Shown in pieces: positions 10,859 to 21,863 of a stretch of DNA of 64,000 bases; the first letter of the stretch is position 1, and each line of letters starts with the position of its first letter. The position numbers and the translations under genes were made by a program. The notes below the pieces were generated by a model that worked only from the letters and a program-made list of their open reading frames with translations, was not told the DNA's origin and did no database searches. This DNA is from an uncultured Marinoscillum sp. (GTDB lineage: Bacteria > Bacteroidota > Bacteroidia > Cytophagales > Cyclobacteriaceae), in NCBI GenBank assembly GCA_902605755.1, contig CACLDR010000001.1, positions 1 through 64,000 on the forward strand. Direction: 5' to 3'.

Positions 10859-11828
10859 AGTGTTGACAAGTAAATTAAAATTTCCCCAAACATCCTTTAG
10901 GTGTTTTTTTTCGCCCTGATTCCATTAGATAAGCTAAGCTCTAACTTTTGCTTATTATAATAATCTGCCCATTAAAACTTAGATTTTCAGCAAAAGAAGT
11001 ATTTTCTTAAATTCAAAATCATGATGTCCCCGATAAGTTCAAAGTTATTAGTTTTGACATTGACTCCTTTAGTAAGAGGGTAATATGATTTTTAGTTCAA
11101 GATATGGATTATACATTAACACAAGACCCTTCTTTTGAAATTTTCCCGTTTCGCGCTAAGACACCCATTCCTAAAAGATTGTTAAGGAACCAAAATTAAT
11201 TAAATTGATTTCGTTTGACGATTGAGAAGATCAATTGGGCATCTGAAAACCAAAACACGATTTTAATAAAAATATCGATATTTCCCTAGCTGCGTATTTG
11301 GTAAGCCGATTCAGGCCTCTATCAAAGAGGATTTGAAAATAGAGGTTCAGTCCCTGAAAATATTGACCCTAAAACTCATACATTTACGCCTTTTGGATCC
11401 ATTTATAATGATTTTAATTGCCTTCAGCATCCAATATTATGAGTAAGTTTTGAATTCAAACTCATCAGATCGATTCATCATAGCCATCAAAGAAAAGATT
11501 TTTTGTTTTCATGACAAGGGGTATTCGAGTACCTAAAAGCCATTGTGTAATTTGCTTAAGAAACTCACTTTTTAGACGATTTTACCTTGAATTTGTTTAA
11601 AAGGGTTTATTCGAGTTTTTAATACTCTATTGAGCATTATTAGTGGGCGTCACTAAAAACTATTCTTGGCTAAATTAAAAAGTTAGTTCCATAATTTAAA
11701 TTTTAAATCTTCCTGCCAAACAAATATCTGGTGAATAATCAAATTTGAAAAGGGTTACAAAACTTAATTCTAGCTCGACTTAAAGGTTAAATTTATTTTT
11801 TTACGGATAATAAGTTTATTAAATCAAC

Positions 11829-11860
11829 TTTGTCATCTATTAAATTTTAGCCTAATATTG
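11829..11860 (+). promoter_or_regulatory. Candidate Bacteroidota sigma-A promoter upstream of atpD
   Basis: TTTG (11829-11832), 20 bp, TAATATTG (11853-11860); one mismatch to TAnnTTTG. Confidence 0.4.
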
Positions 11861-11892
11861 CAGGCGAATAATTTCATATTTATTTCATCTAA

Positions 11893-13395
<1,503 letters not shown>

Positions 13396-13398
13396 GAT

Positions 13399-13656
13399 AT
13401 GTTTATTGAAATCATAACTCCGGATAAAAAGATATTTGAAGGAGAGGTCATAAGTGCAATATTTCCAGGTACTGATGGATCTTTTCAGGTTTTAAACAAT
13501 CACGCATCTTTAATTTCAACGTTGGGTAAGGGTAACGTTAATTTTGTTAAAACGCTCAGTAATAAAGCAGAAAAGGTAGAATTAGAAGTTGATGGTGGAG
13601 TCGTTGAGATATTAAATAATAAGGTAACAGTTTTAGCCGAAAAAATCATAGAATAG
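13399..13656 (+). CDS. atpC: F0F1 ATP synthase subunit epsilon (short form)
   Basis: MFIEIITPDKKIFEGEVISAIFPGTDGSFQVLNNHASLISTLGKG, immediately after atpD. Confidence 0.93.
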   Translation: MFIEIITPDKKIFEGEVISAIFPGTDGSFQVLNNHASLISTLGKGNVNFVKTLSNKAEKVELEVDGGVVEILNNKVTVLAEKIIE

Positions 13657-13691
13657 GAATTTTGAGAGTTTATTTTTTTCATTCCAACTAT

Positions 13692-15551
13692 TTATTTCGA
13701 AAGAAAATCGTTGGAAATAAATTGGTAAACAGCTCTACCATAATCGGATAAACTATCGGAGGGATGTTGGTGTGTATAGGCATCAATTTCGCTATTGTAG
13801 ACTTGTGATATTGAATCTGACACGATCCCAAATCCATCTCCATAGCTATAATAAGCTCTCGATTGATAATTTGTGGATAGTATATTTCTGCCATACACAT
13901 ATTCAGGAGGATTGATGTTCAATTGGGTCAGTAAAGTTGGTGCTAAGTCCAATTGGCAGCTGACACTTGAGATTACCGTGTCAGTGAGAGCGAGTGCTCC
14001 TCCTAGCCATAATAAGGGGATATGAAAGCTTTCTTTTTGACCATTGGCTGTATTATTAATTTGGGTAGTTCCATGATCAGCCGTGATCACAACCAATGTT
14101 GAATCCCACCAAGTAGTCTTTTTTGCTTGTTCAATAAATTTTCCCAGACAAGCGTCGGTGTAGTGCATAGCACTTTTAAAGCTGTTTTCATTATTGTCGG
14201 AGCCAAACATTGGTTCGATAGGTATATCAAAAGGTTCATGACTACTCAATGTAAATAAGGTGTAGAAAAACGGCGTCATTTCTTTATTTAAATCATTAAA
14301 TAAAGTATCGAAGACGATATCATCATGAATGCCCCATTTGGTATTGTTACTTGAAAAATCAAAGTCTAACTTACTTACAATTTTATCTACTCCTCCTTGA
14401 TTGAAATAAGCTCTAAAGTTGGCAAAATCAATTTCACCGCCATAGTAAAATGCAGTATGATAACCCTGTGCTTTGATGGATTTTATCAGATGGGGTAACT
14501 TTTCACTTTTAAATGGATTCTCGATAATGGCATCATAAGGTAATCCAGGATAGCTGCTAAATAGGCTACCGATCCCTCTGTTTGATCGATGTCCTGAAGC
14601 ATAAAATTGTGAGAACAAAATACCCTCCTTACTAAGTTTATTAAGATGTGGGGTGATAGATTTAGCTCCTCCCAATACTTCTATTCCTTTTGCTGTAAAA
14701 CTTTCGAGAACAATGAGTAAAATGTTAGGACGTGTTGTGTTGAGTATTGATAGATAGGGCGTTCCCTTCGTTTGGGCACCGTTGATTTCATTAAAAAGGC
14801 TCGAAGCAATATGCTCAGGTATGAGACCGTTATACCTATCTATTTTTGAGGCTTTTTTAATAGAGTAAAAAAAATTCCACGGTGCATTGACTGCTACATG
14901 ATTTACAGCCATTTTGTTCTTGTCAAAATAAACGGCACCTACATTAATTGGTATACCCAATCTGAGAGGGAAAATACTGAAACCACCTCTAATAGGGACA
15001 AGAGATAATACGATCAGGGTAAAAAAAAGTAAGGGTTTTTGCCAAGAGTAGTTCTTTTTTAAATCAAATGAAAATTGACCAACCAACCATTTTGTTACTT
15101 TAAAATGTGAATAAATTAAAAATAAACTTAGAAACGTAGGGAACATCAAAGTTTTGAAAGTAATCGAATTAGTTATTTGTTTGGGATCATTAAGGTACCT
15201 TAAATGCATGGCATCAAACTTTTCTCCCCAATAAGAATAAACTTGCATGTCTACAATTTCGATAATAGAAACTGCTGAGAGTATCAGGGAGATGGATCCA
15301 ATAAGCATGTTTGAAGATATCCTTGAACCAATTATAGGAGATGCAGCTAGTATAAGAGAAGGGATTAACATCATATAGCCTGAAAAAGAAAGATCCAGCT
15401 TCAATCCATATAAATAACTTTGCAATAATGTGCCGATAGAGACATCGGTTAGTGCCGATATATTGTAAAAAATAAATATCGTTCGGTAAAAAATAAAATA
15501 GAGTATATATATACCCCAAAGAGAAAAATATTTAAACAAGTCATTTTTCAT
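13692..15551 (-). CDS. LTA synthase family / sulfatase-domain membrane protein
   Basis: N-terminal TM helices, then sulfatase-fold motifs NILLIVLESFTAKG, HRSNRGIGSLFSSYPGLP, VVITADHGT. Confidence 0.85.
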   Translation of the reverse strand: MKNDLFKYFSLWGIYILYFIFYRTIFIFYNISALTDVSIGTLLQSYLYGLKLDLSFSGYMMLIPSLILAASPIIGSRISSNMLIGSISLILSAVSIIEIVDMQVYSYWGEKFDAMHLRYLNDPKQITNSITFKTLMFPTFLSLFLIYSHFKVTKWLVGQFSFDLKKNYSWQKPLLFFTLIVLSLVPIRGGFSIFPLRLGIPINVGAVYFDKNKMAVNHVAVNAPWNFFYSIKKASKIDRYNGLIPEHIASSLFNEINGAQTKGTPYLSILNTTRPNILLIVLESFTAKGIEVLGGAKSITPHLNKLSKEGILFSQFYASGHRSNRGIGSLFSSYPGLPYDAIIENPFKSEKLPHLIKSIKAQGYHTAFYYGGEIDFANFRAYFNQGGVDKIVSKLDFDFSSNNTKWGIHDDIVFDTLFNDLNKEMTPFFYTLFTLSSHEPFDIPIEPMFGSDNNENSFKSAMHYTDACLGKFIEQAKKTTWWDSTLVVITADHGTTQINNTANGQKESFHIPLLWLGGALALTDTVISSVSCQLDLAPTLLTQLNINPPEYVYGRNILSTNYQSRAYYSYGDGFGIVSDSISQVYNSEIDAYTHQHPSDSLSDYGRAVYQFISNDFLSK

Positions 15552-15665
15552 TTTACAAAAAAGATATAAGTAAATTGAGATCAGTCATTTTTAGGCCCTA
15601 TAATAGTTCTGTTAAAATATTATTCATATATTTTACGAATAGTTAGCCTTGATACTGAAGCGAAG

Positions 15666-15989
15666 TCATTTATTTTTTATTTCTTTGCCTTTCTTTTTTT
15701 TGCGTCTGAATCGATCAATCATTTTTTTTTCATAATTCCAAAAAAAATCAAATTGGCCTAATAGAGAGCCATATAAAAGCAAAATAATATTGTATATGGG
15801 CAGGATGCAAATGAAATAGATAATAGTAAATATTGTACTCTTTTCTCCATCTACTGTAAAATAATCAACGATTGGTTTTTTGATTATTAGGACTGTGGAT
15901 CCAGTGAGAGCGAAAGCAATTAAAATCAAGACAAATTGACCAGAATTCTTTACTTTCCATTTTTCTTTTAGCCTATTTATCCAGTTCAT
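15666..15989 (-). CDS. Small membrane protein with two TM segments (possibly DUF6787-like)
   Basis: Conserved-looking pattern of hydrophobic segments; FLLYGSLLGQFDFFWNYEKKMIDR-like C-terminus; overlaps the rluA-family gene start. Confidence 0.5.
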   Translation of the reverse strand: MNWINRLKEKWKVKNSGQFVLILIAFALTGSTVLIIKKPIVDYFTVDGEKSTIFTIIYFICILPIYNIILLLYGSLLGQFDFFWNYEKKMIDRFRRKKKKGKEIKNK

Positions 15990-16668
15990 TGATTACACTT
16001 AGATGATGTTTCCAGTAAACTCCCTGGGGTGTCGCACAAAAGGAGATTTTTTCTTTAATTATTGGGTGTTCGAGTTCAATTTTGAAGGCGTGCAGGCAAA
16101 TACTTTTATCAGTATTGGGCATGGTATAACCATATTTTAAATCTCCTTGGATTGGGCAAAGTATTTTTGCTAATTGGACCCGAATTTGATGCGGACGTCC
16201 TGTTTCTGGTTTTATTGATAACAAAGAATGCTCACCTTCACATACCAAAGTTTGGTATGTTAATATTGATTTTTTACCACTGCCCTTATTCCGATTAAAA
16301 GCTTTTGTAACATTCTTTGTTTTATCTTTCACTAGCCAGTGGATTAAGGATCCATTTAGTTCTTGGGGTTTTGACTTTACAACTGCTACATAAGTTTTTT
16401 GAATAAGTTGATCTCTGAAAAGGGCAGTTAGTCGGGTCAAAGCCTTGGAAGTTCTAGCAAAAATGACCAATCCGCTTACCGGTCGATCCAAGCGATGAGC
16501 TGGATTGAGAAACACGTTACCTGGTTTTTTGTATTTTTTTTTAATATAGTCTTTGCTCCAATCAATTAAGGTAGGATCACCCGTTTTATCACCTTGCACT
16601 AACCAGTTAACGGGTTTATTGACTACCAACAAATGGTTGTCCTCATATATTGTTGTGGGATAGATCAA
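15973..16668 (-). CDS. RluA-family pseudouridine synthase
   Basis: PAHRLDRPVSGLVIFARTSKAL and GRPHQIRVQLA motifs. Confidence 0.9.
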   Translation of the reverse strand: MIYPTTIYEDNHLLVVNKPVNWLVQGDKTGDPTLIDWSKDYIKKKYKKPGNVFLNPAHRLDRPVSGLVIFARTSKALTRLTALFRDQLIQKTYVAVVKSKPQELNGSLIHWLVKDKTKNVTKAFNRNKGSGKKSILTYQTLVCEGEHSLLSIKPETGRPHQIRVQLAKILCPIQGDLKYGYTMPNTDKSICLHAFKIELEHPIIKEKISFCATPQGVYWKHHLSVINELDK

Positions 16669-16674
16669 TTGAAT

Positions 16675-18273
16675 TTAAAATTCACTAATTGAATGAAATT
16701 GTATGTTTGAAAAATTATCTTCTACCATTTGAAGCCACGATTTAGATTCAGCCATGAAGACAAGTTTATCATCTTTATCTCTGGCAATATGTCGATATTT
16801 ATCCTTTATAAAAGCATCTAAATTATTTTTGTCCTTAGCATTGATCCAACAAGCTTTATAAATGTTGACGGGGGAAAAATTTACCTTGGCATTATACTCA
16901 TTCAGTAATCTATATTGGAGTACTTCAAATTGAAGCGCGCCAACAGTGCCAACTACTTTTTTAGCACCCATTTCGTAGGTAAAAAGTTGGGCCACACCTT
17001 CATCCATGAGCTGCTTCAATCCCTTTTCAAGTTGTTTGGATTTCATTGCATCTAGATTGATAACTTCCTTAAATAATTCGGGTGAGAAACTTGGTATCCC
17101 TTTAAACAGAGATTTTTCACCCTCATTGAGAGTATCTCCTATTTTAAGATTTCCCGTGTCGTATAAGCCAACGATGTCTCCGGGGAAGGCTTCATTTATT
17201 GTTTCTTTTTGTTGTGCCATAAAAGCTGTAGCATTTGAAAATCGATATCTTTTATCATTTCTTACATGATAATAGTTATTCCCCCGTTTAAATTTTCCTG
17301 AACAGATTCTTATAAAAGCAATTCTATTTCGATGACGAGGATCCATATTAGCATGAATCTTAAATATAAATCCTGAGAATTTAGGATCTATTGGTGGAAT
17401 GATACGGCTCTCTGTATCTCTTGGTTTCGGGTTCGGAGCTATTTCCGTAAAGCAATCCAGTAATTCCCTTATCCCAAAATTTGAGACAGCACTTCCAAAA
17501 AAAACTGGAGCTAAATCTCCGGAAAGGTAAGCCTTTTCATCAAAAGGATCATAAACGCCATTTATTAATTCAATGTCCTCTCTCAGTTGAGATAATGCAG
17601 AAATGGGTAGATGTACTTCTAATTCAGGGTCATTAACATTCTTAATACTTACTAAATCATCGACTCGCTTATTTTTACTAGGTTCGAAAAGATTGATATT
17701 TTTTTCATAAAGATTGTAGACTCCTCTGAGAGATTTCCCCATACCAATAGGCCATGTCAAGGGTTGCACGTTTATTTTGAGCTCCTCCTCGATCTCGTCA
17801 ATTAATTCAAATGGATCACGCCCTTCTCTATCCAGTTTATTTATAAAGCAAAGGACGGGAGTCTTCCGCATGCGACAAACTTCCATTAGTTTTATTGTCT
17901 GTTTTTCTACTCCCTTAACGCAGTCTATAACCATGATAACGCTGTCTACAGCTGTCAAAGTACGGTAAGTGTCCTCTGCGAAATCTTGGTGTCCAGGTGT
18001 ATCTAAAATATTTATTTTTAGGTTTTTGTATTCAAACCCCATTACCGAAGTCGCTACAGAAATTCCCCTTTGCCTTTCTATAGCCATCCAATCGGAGCGC
18101 GTGGCCATATCTATTTTATTTGACTTGACAGCTCCTGCTGTTTGTATGGCTCCACCAAAAAGCAGGAGCTTTTCAGTTAAAGTAGTTTTACCCGCATCAG
18201 GGTGTGCGATAATACCAAAAGTTTTTCTCTTTTTTATTTCTTCGGCTAGAGGCATTCGTTTTAAGTGAATCAC
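16675..18273 (-). CDS. prfC: Peptide chain release factor 3
   Basis: GIIAHPDAGKTTLTEKLL, RQRGISVATSVMGF, DTPGHQDFAEDTYRTL. Confidence 0.95.
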   Translation of the reverse strand: MIHLKRMPLAEEIKKRKTFGIIAHPDAGKTTLTEKLLLFGGAIQTAGAVKSNKIDMATRSDWMAIERQRGISVATSVMGFEYKNLKINILDTPGHQDFAEDTYRTLTAVDSVIMVIDCVKGVEKQTIKLMEVCRMRKTPVLCFINKLDREGRDPFELIDEIEEELKINVQPLTWPIGMGKSLRGVYNLYEKNINLFEPSKNKRVDDLVSIKNVNDPELEVHLPISALSQLREDIELINGVYDPFDEKAYLSGDLAPVFFGSAVSNFGIRELLDCFTEIAPNPKPRDTESRIIPPIDPKFSGFIFKIHANMDPRHRNRIAFIRICSGKFKRGNNYYHVRNDKRYRFSNATAFMAQQKETINEAFPGDIVGLYDTGNLKIGDTLNEGEKSLFKGIPSFSPELFKEVINLDAMKSKQLEKGLKQLMDEGVAQLFTYEMGAKKVVGTVGALQFEVLQYRLLNEYNAKVNFSPVNIYKACWINAKDKNNLDAFIKDKYRHIARDKDDKLVFMAESKSWLQMVEDNFSNIQFHSISEF

Positions 18274-18418
18274 AAAGTAATTACATTTAACTGAATTTTT
18301 TGCGATTAATTAGTGATCTGTTTGCAAGTTGTTGATTAAGGTGGCATGACATTAAGAGTAAATTATAATAAAAGTGAAGAATTCTTGTCCTTATCATATT
18401 TTGGATTGAGAAGAATCG

Positions 18419-18460
18419 CTGACATTGTGTCAGTAAAAAACTTTTGGCACAAGCATTGTT
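18419..18460 (+). promoter_or_regulatory. dnaK upstream element: palindrome plus sigma-54-like -24/-12
   Basis: CTGACA-TTG-TGTCAG (18419-18433, perfect inverted repeat) followed by TTGGCAC (18444-18450), AAGCA, TTGTT (18456-18460); dnaK ATG at 18500. Confidence 0.6.
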
Positions 18461-18499
18461 GATAATTAATAAATTAAAATTAATACAAACAAAACGGAA

Positions 18500-20425
18500 A
18501 TGGGTAAAATCATAGGCATAGACTTGGGCACAACAAATTCTTGTGTGGCCGTGATGGAAGGAAACGAACCGGTCGTCATCCAAAATAGCGAAGGAAGAAG
18601 AACGACACCATCAATCTTAGCATTCCTCGATGGAGGTAATGGAGAACGTAAAGTAGGAGATCCTGCCAAAAGACAGGCAATTACTAATCCTGAACACACC
18701 ATTAGCTCTGTTAAAAGATTTATGGGAAAACGGTTTTCTGATGTTAAAAAAGAAATGAAACATATTTCATACAATCTTGAGGCAGGAACCAATGACGTGG
18801 TTAGGGTGAAAATAGGTGATCGAAATTACACTCCACAAGAATTATCAGCGATGATTCTTCAAAAAATGAAATCAACTGCAGAGGACTTTTTGGGGACAGA
18901 GGTGACCGAAGCAGTGGTTACCGTTCCCGCTTATTTTAACGATGCTGAGCGTCAAGCGACAAAAGAAGCTGGTCAAATTGCAGGATTGGAAGTCAAGAGA
19001 ATCATTAATGAGCCCACAGCCGCTGCGCTCGCTTATGGCTTAGATAAAAAGAATGCCGACATGAAGATAGCGGTTTACGATTTAGGAGGTGGAACTTTTG
19101 ATATTTCCATATTAGAATTGGGGGATGGTGTTTTCGAGGTAAAATCTACCAATGGAGATGTTCATTTAGGAGGAGATGATTTTGATGCTATGATAATTGA
19201 CTGGTTGGCAGAGGAATTTATCAAAGATGAAAATATAGACCTCAGAAAAGATCCGATGGCACTACAGCGTCTCAAAGAAGCTGCTGAAAAAGCAAAAATA
19301 GAATTGTCCAGCTCAAGCAGCACAGAGATTAATTTACCCTACATTATGCCTGTTGATGGGATTCCCAAACATTTAGTAAGATCTTTGTCGAGAGCAGTCT
19401 TTGAGCAATTAGCCGATAATTTGGTTCGCAGGTCTATGAGTCCTGTAAAAAAGGCTTTGAGCGATGCTAATTTGTCGACCAGCGACATAGATGAAGTTAT
19501 TTTAGTTGGGGGGTCTACCAGAATACCTAAAATTCAGGATGAAGTAGAGAAATTTTTTGGTAAAAAACCTTCAAAAGGCGTCAATCCAGATGAAGTAGTA
19601 GCTATAGGAGCAGCTATTCAAGGAGGAGTATTAACAGGAGAAGTGAAGGATGTGTTATTACTCGATGTTACTCCACTTTCTTTAGGAATAGCGACGATGG
19701 GTGATGTGATGACTAAGTTGATAGAAGCAAATACGACCATCCCAAGCAAAAAATCAGAAGTATTTTCCACAGCGGCCGACAGCCAGCCTTCTGTTGAGAT
19801 TCATGTGTTGCAAGGAGAGCGTCCGATGGCCAAAGATAATCGAACAATTGGTAAGTTTCATTTGGATGGTATCCCTCCAGCACCTCGCGGAGTTCCCCAA
19901 ATAGAAGTGACTTTTGACATTGATGCCAACGGGATCTTGAATGTATCGGCAAAAGATAAGGGAACGGGTAAAGAGCAAAAAATTAGAATTGAAGCTTCTT
20001 CAGGACTTAGTGAGGAAGAAATAGAGAAAATGAAGCAAGAGGCACAGGCTAATGCTGAAACTGATAAAATTGAGAAGGAAAAAATTGAGAAACTAAATGC
20101 TGCTGACTCATTGATTTTCCAAACAGAAAAACAATTGAAGGATTACGGAGATAAGATTTCTGAAGGAAATAAAAAGCCCATTAGTGAAGCTTTGACTAAA
20201 CTAAAAGAAGCTCATGCAAGTGGAGATTTGGCTGCTATAGATACAGCGACAGAAGCTCTTAGCAAAGTTTGGGAAAGTGCTTCTCAGGAAATTTATGCGG
20301 CCCAAGCGAATTCTGAAGCTGCCAGTGCTGGATCTGGACAGGGGCAAGAGACGTCCGAGAAGGAGGGTAAGACTGACCAAGATGTCAGTGATGTTGAATT
20401 TGAAGAAGTAGATGACAAAAAGTAG
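18500..20425 (+). CDS. dnaK: Molecular chaperone DnaK
   Basis: [37 protein letters not shown]-terminal [12 protein letters not shown]. Confidence 0.98.
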   Translation: MGKIIGIDLGTTNSCVAVMEGNEPVVIQNSEGRRTTPSILAFLDGGNGERKVGDPAKRQAITNPEHTISSVKRFMGKRFSDVKKEMKHISYNLEAGTNDVVRVKIGDRNYTPQELSAMILQKMKSTAEDFLGTEVTEAVVTVPAYFNDAERQATKEAGQIAGLEVKRIINEPTAAALAYGLDKKNADMKIAVYDLGGGTFDISILELGDGVFEVKSTNGDVHLGGDDFDAMIIDWLAEEFIKDENIDLRKDPMALQRLKEAAEKAKIELSSSSSTEINLPYIMPVDGIPKHLVRSLSRAVFEQLADNLVRRSMSPVKKALSDANLSTSDIDEVILVGGSTRIPKIQDEVEKFFGKKPSKGVNPDEVVAIGAAIQGGVLTGEVKDVLLLDVTPLSLGIATMGDVMTKLIEANTTIPSKKSEVFSTAADSQPSVEIHVLQGERPMAKDNRTIGKFHLDGIPPAPRGVPQIEVTFDIDANGILNVSAKDKGTGKEQKIRIEASSGLSEEEIEKMKQEAQANAETDKIEKEKIEKLNAADSLIFQTEKQLKDYGDKISEGNKKPISEALTKLKEAHASGDLAAIDTATEALSKVWESASQEIYAAQANSEAASAGSGQGQETSEKEGKTDQDVSDVEFEEVDDKK

Positions 20426-20612
20426 AATTAGAGAAGATGCTAATATGATTCGAGTGTGAAAGAATTGTCAAGGTATCTTTAATTTGTTTTATCAGATGGG
20501 TAAATTAAATTCAATTGGAAAGTACTCAGTTTAATTATTCCTGAATTTAAAGTATGAGATTATAATTTTTTTTATATTTGCCATTTTATAAGAGAACTCA
20601 GGTAAAAAAATT

Positions 20613-20966
20613 ATGAGTGACTTAATGAATTTTATAGAAAAGCAGAACAGTCGTAAAAAAGAGTATAACACTCTTTTTAGTCCCGGAGACACTATCAATG
20701 TACATTACAAAATTAAAGAGGGGAGTAAGGAAAGGATTCAGCAGTTCCAAGGGGTTGTGTTACAAATTAAGAACCGTAACAGCATTGGGGAAACATTTAC
20801 GGTTAGGAAAATTTCAAATGGTATTGCAGTTGAAAGAATTTTTCCAACAGAATCACCTAATATTGATAAAATAGAGATTGTGAGAAGTGGTAATGTGAGA
20901 AGAGCAAAACTTTATTATTTAAGAGATTTAAAAGGTAAAGCTGCTAGGATCAAAGATAAAATTTAA
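20613..20966 (+). CDS. rplS: 50S ribosomal protein L19
   Basis: [47 protein letters not shown]...[21 protein letters not shown]. Confidence 0.97.
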   Translation: MSDLMNFIEKQNSRKKEYNTLFSPGDTINVHYKIKEGSKERIQQFQGVVLQIKNRNSIGETFTVRKISNGIAVERIFPTESPNIDKIEIVRSGNVRRAKLYYLRDLKGKAARIKDKI

Positions 20967-20985
20967 TTTCCCTGAACTAATTTAC

Positions 20986-21017
20986 AAAAAAGTCGACTTC
21001 TAAGTTGACTTTTTTTA
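20986..21017 (+). terminator. Intrinsic terminator after rplS
   Basis: AAAAAAGTCGACTT CT AAGTTGACTTTTTT: near-perfect hairpin (one G-T pair) ending in a T run. Confidence 0.75.
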
Positions 21018-21029
21018 TTTCTGGAAAAT

Positions 21030-21800
21030 ATGAGAATTTCATTTGCAAAATTTCAAGGCACTGGTAATGATTTTGTGCTTGTCGATAATCGTACAGAATT
21101 TTTTCCAAAGGGGAGCTTAGATTTAATACGTCAATTGACAAAAACTAAGTTCGGTATAGGAGCGGATGGACTTATTTTAGTTGAAAATCACTCAAGTCTT
21201 GATTTTGAAATGGTTTATTTTAATTCTGATGCTAGCCAAAGCTTGTGTGGCAATGGTAGTATATGCGCAGTTCAGTTCGCAAGAGACTTGGGAATTATAC
21301 ATAATCAAACTACATTTAAAACTCATGACGGCGTACATGATGCATTTTTTAAAGGGGGACTGGTATACTTAAGTTTACATCCCCTCAATGAGATTTCATC
21401 GGGGGAGAATTATTTTTTTATTAATAACGGGTCTCCTCATTACGTTAAATTTGTTTCTAGTGTTGAAAAAATAGATGTAAACGGTGAGGGTGCTCAGGTA
21501 AGAAATTCAAAAGAATTTGCTCCCGAAGGGACCAATGTTAATTTTGTGGAAATAGATAATGAATTATTGAAAGTTAGGACTTTTGAAAGGGGTGTGGAGA
21601 CTGAAACGCTTTCTTGCGGGACTGGTGCAACAGCATCAGCTATAGTAGCAGCTTACGCCTTCGAGATGGAGAGTCCGATAACCATAGAATCACGAGGAGG
21701 ACAACTATTTGTCAGCTTTGTTAAAGTAGGGAAAAGCTTTAGTGAGATTTATTTAGCCAGTCGAGCAACAAAAGTTTTTGAGGGGAGTATTGATATTTAA
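21030..21800 (+). CDS. dapF: Diaminopimelate epimerase
   Basis: FAKFQGTGNDFVLVDNR, SLCGNGSICAVQFA and ETLSCGTGATASA (catalytic Cys motifs). Confidence 0.95.
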   Translation: MRISFAKFQGTGNDFVLVDNRTEFFPKGSLDLIRQLTKTKFGIGADGLILVENHSSLDFEMVYFNSDASQSLCGNGSICAVQFARDLGIIHNQTTFKTHDGVHDAFFKGGLVYLSLHPLNEISSGENYFFINNGSPHYVKFVSSVEKIDVNGEGAQVRNSKEFAPEGTNVNFVEIDNELLKVRTFERGVETETLSCGTGATASAIVAAYAFEMESPITIESRGGQLFVSFVKVGKSFSEIYLASRATKVFEGSIDI

Positions 21801-21863
21801 TTTACTAATGAGATTATCTAAGAATATTAACTTAAAACTGATTTTGCAATTATTATAAAGAAT

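Noticed and set aside
18466-18792. 108-aa minus-strand ORF over the dnaK start
   Set aside because: Antisense shadow of the strongly conserved dnaK coding sequence; no independent support.
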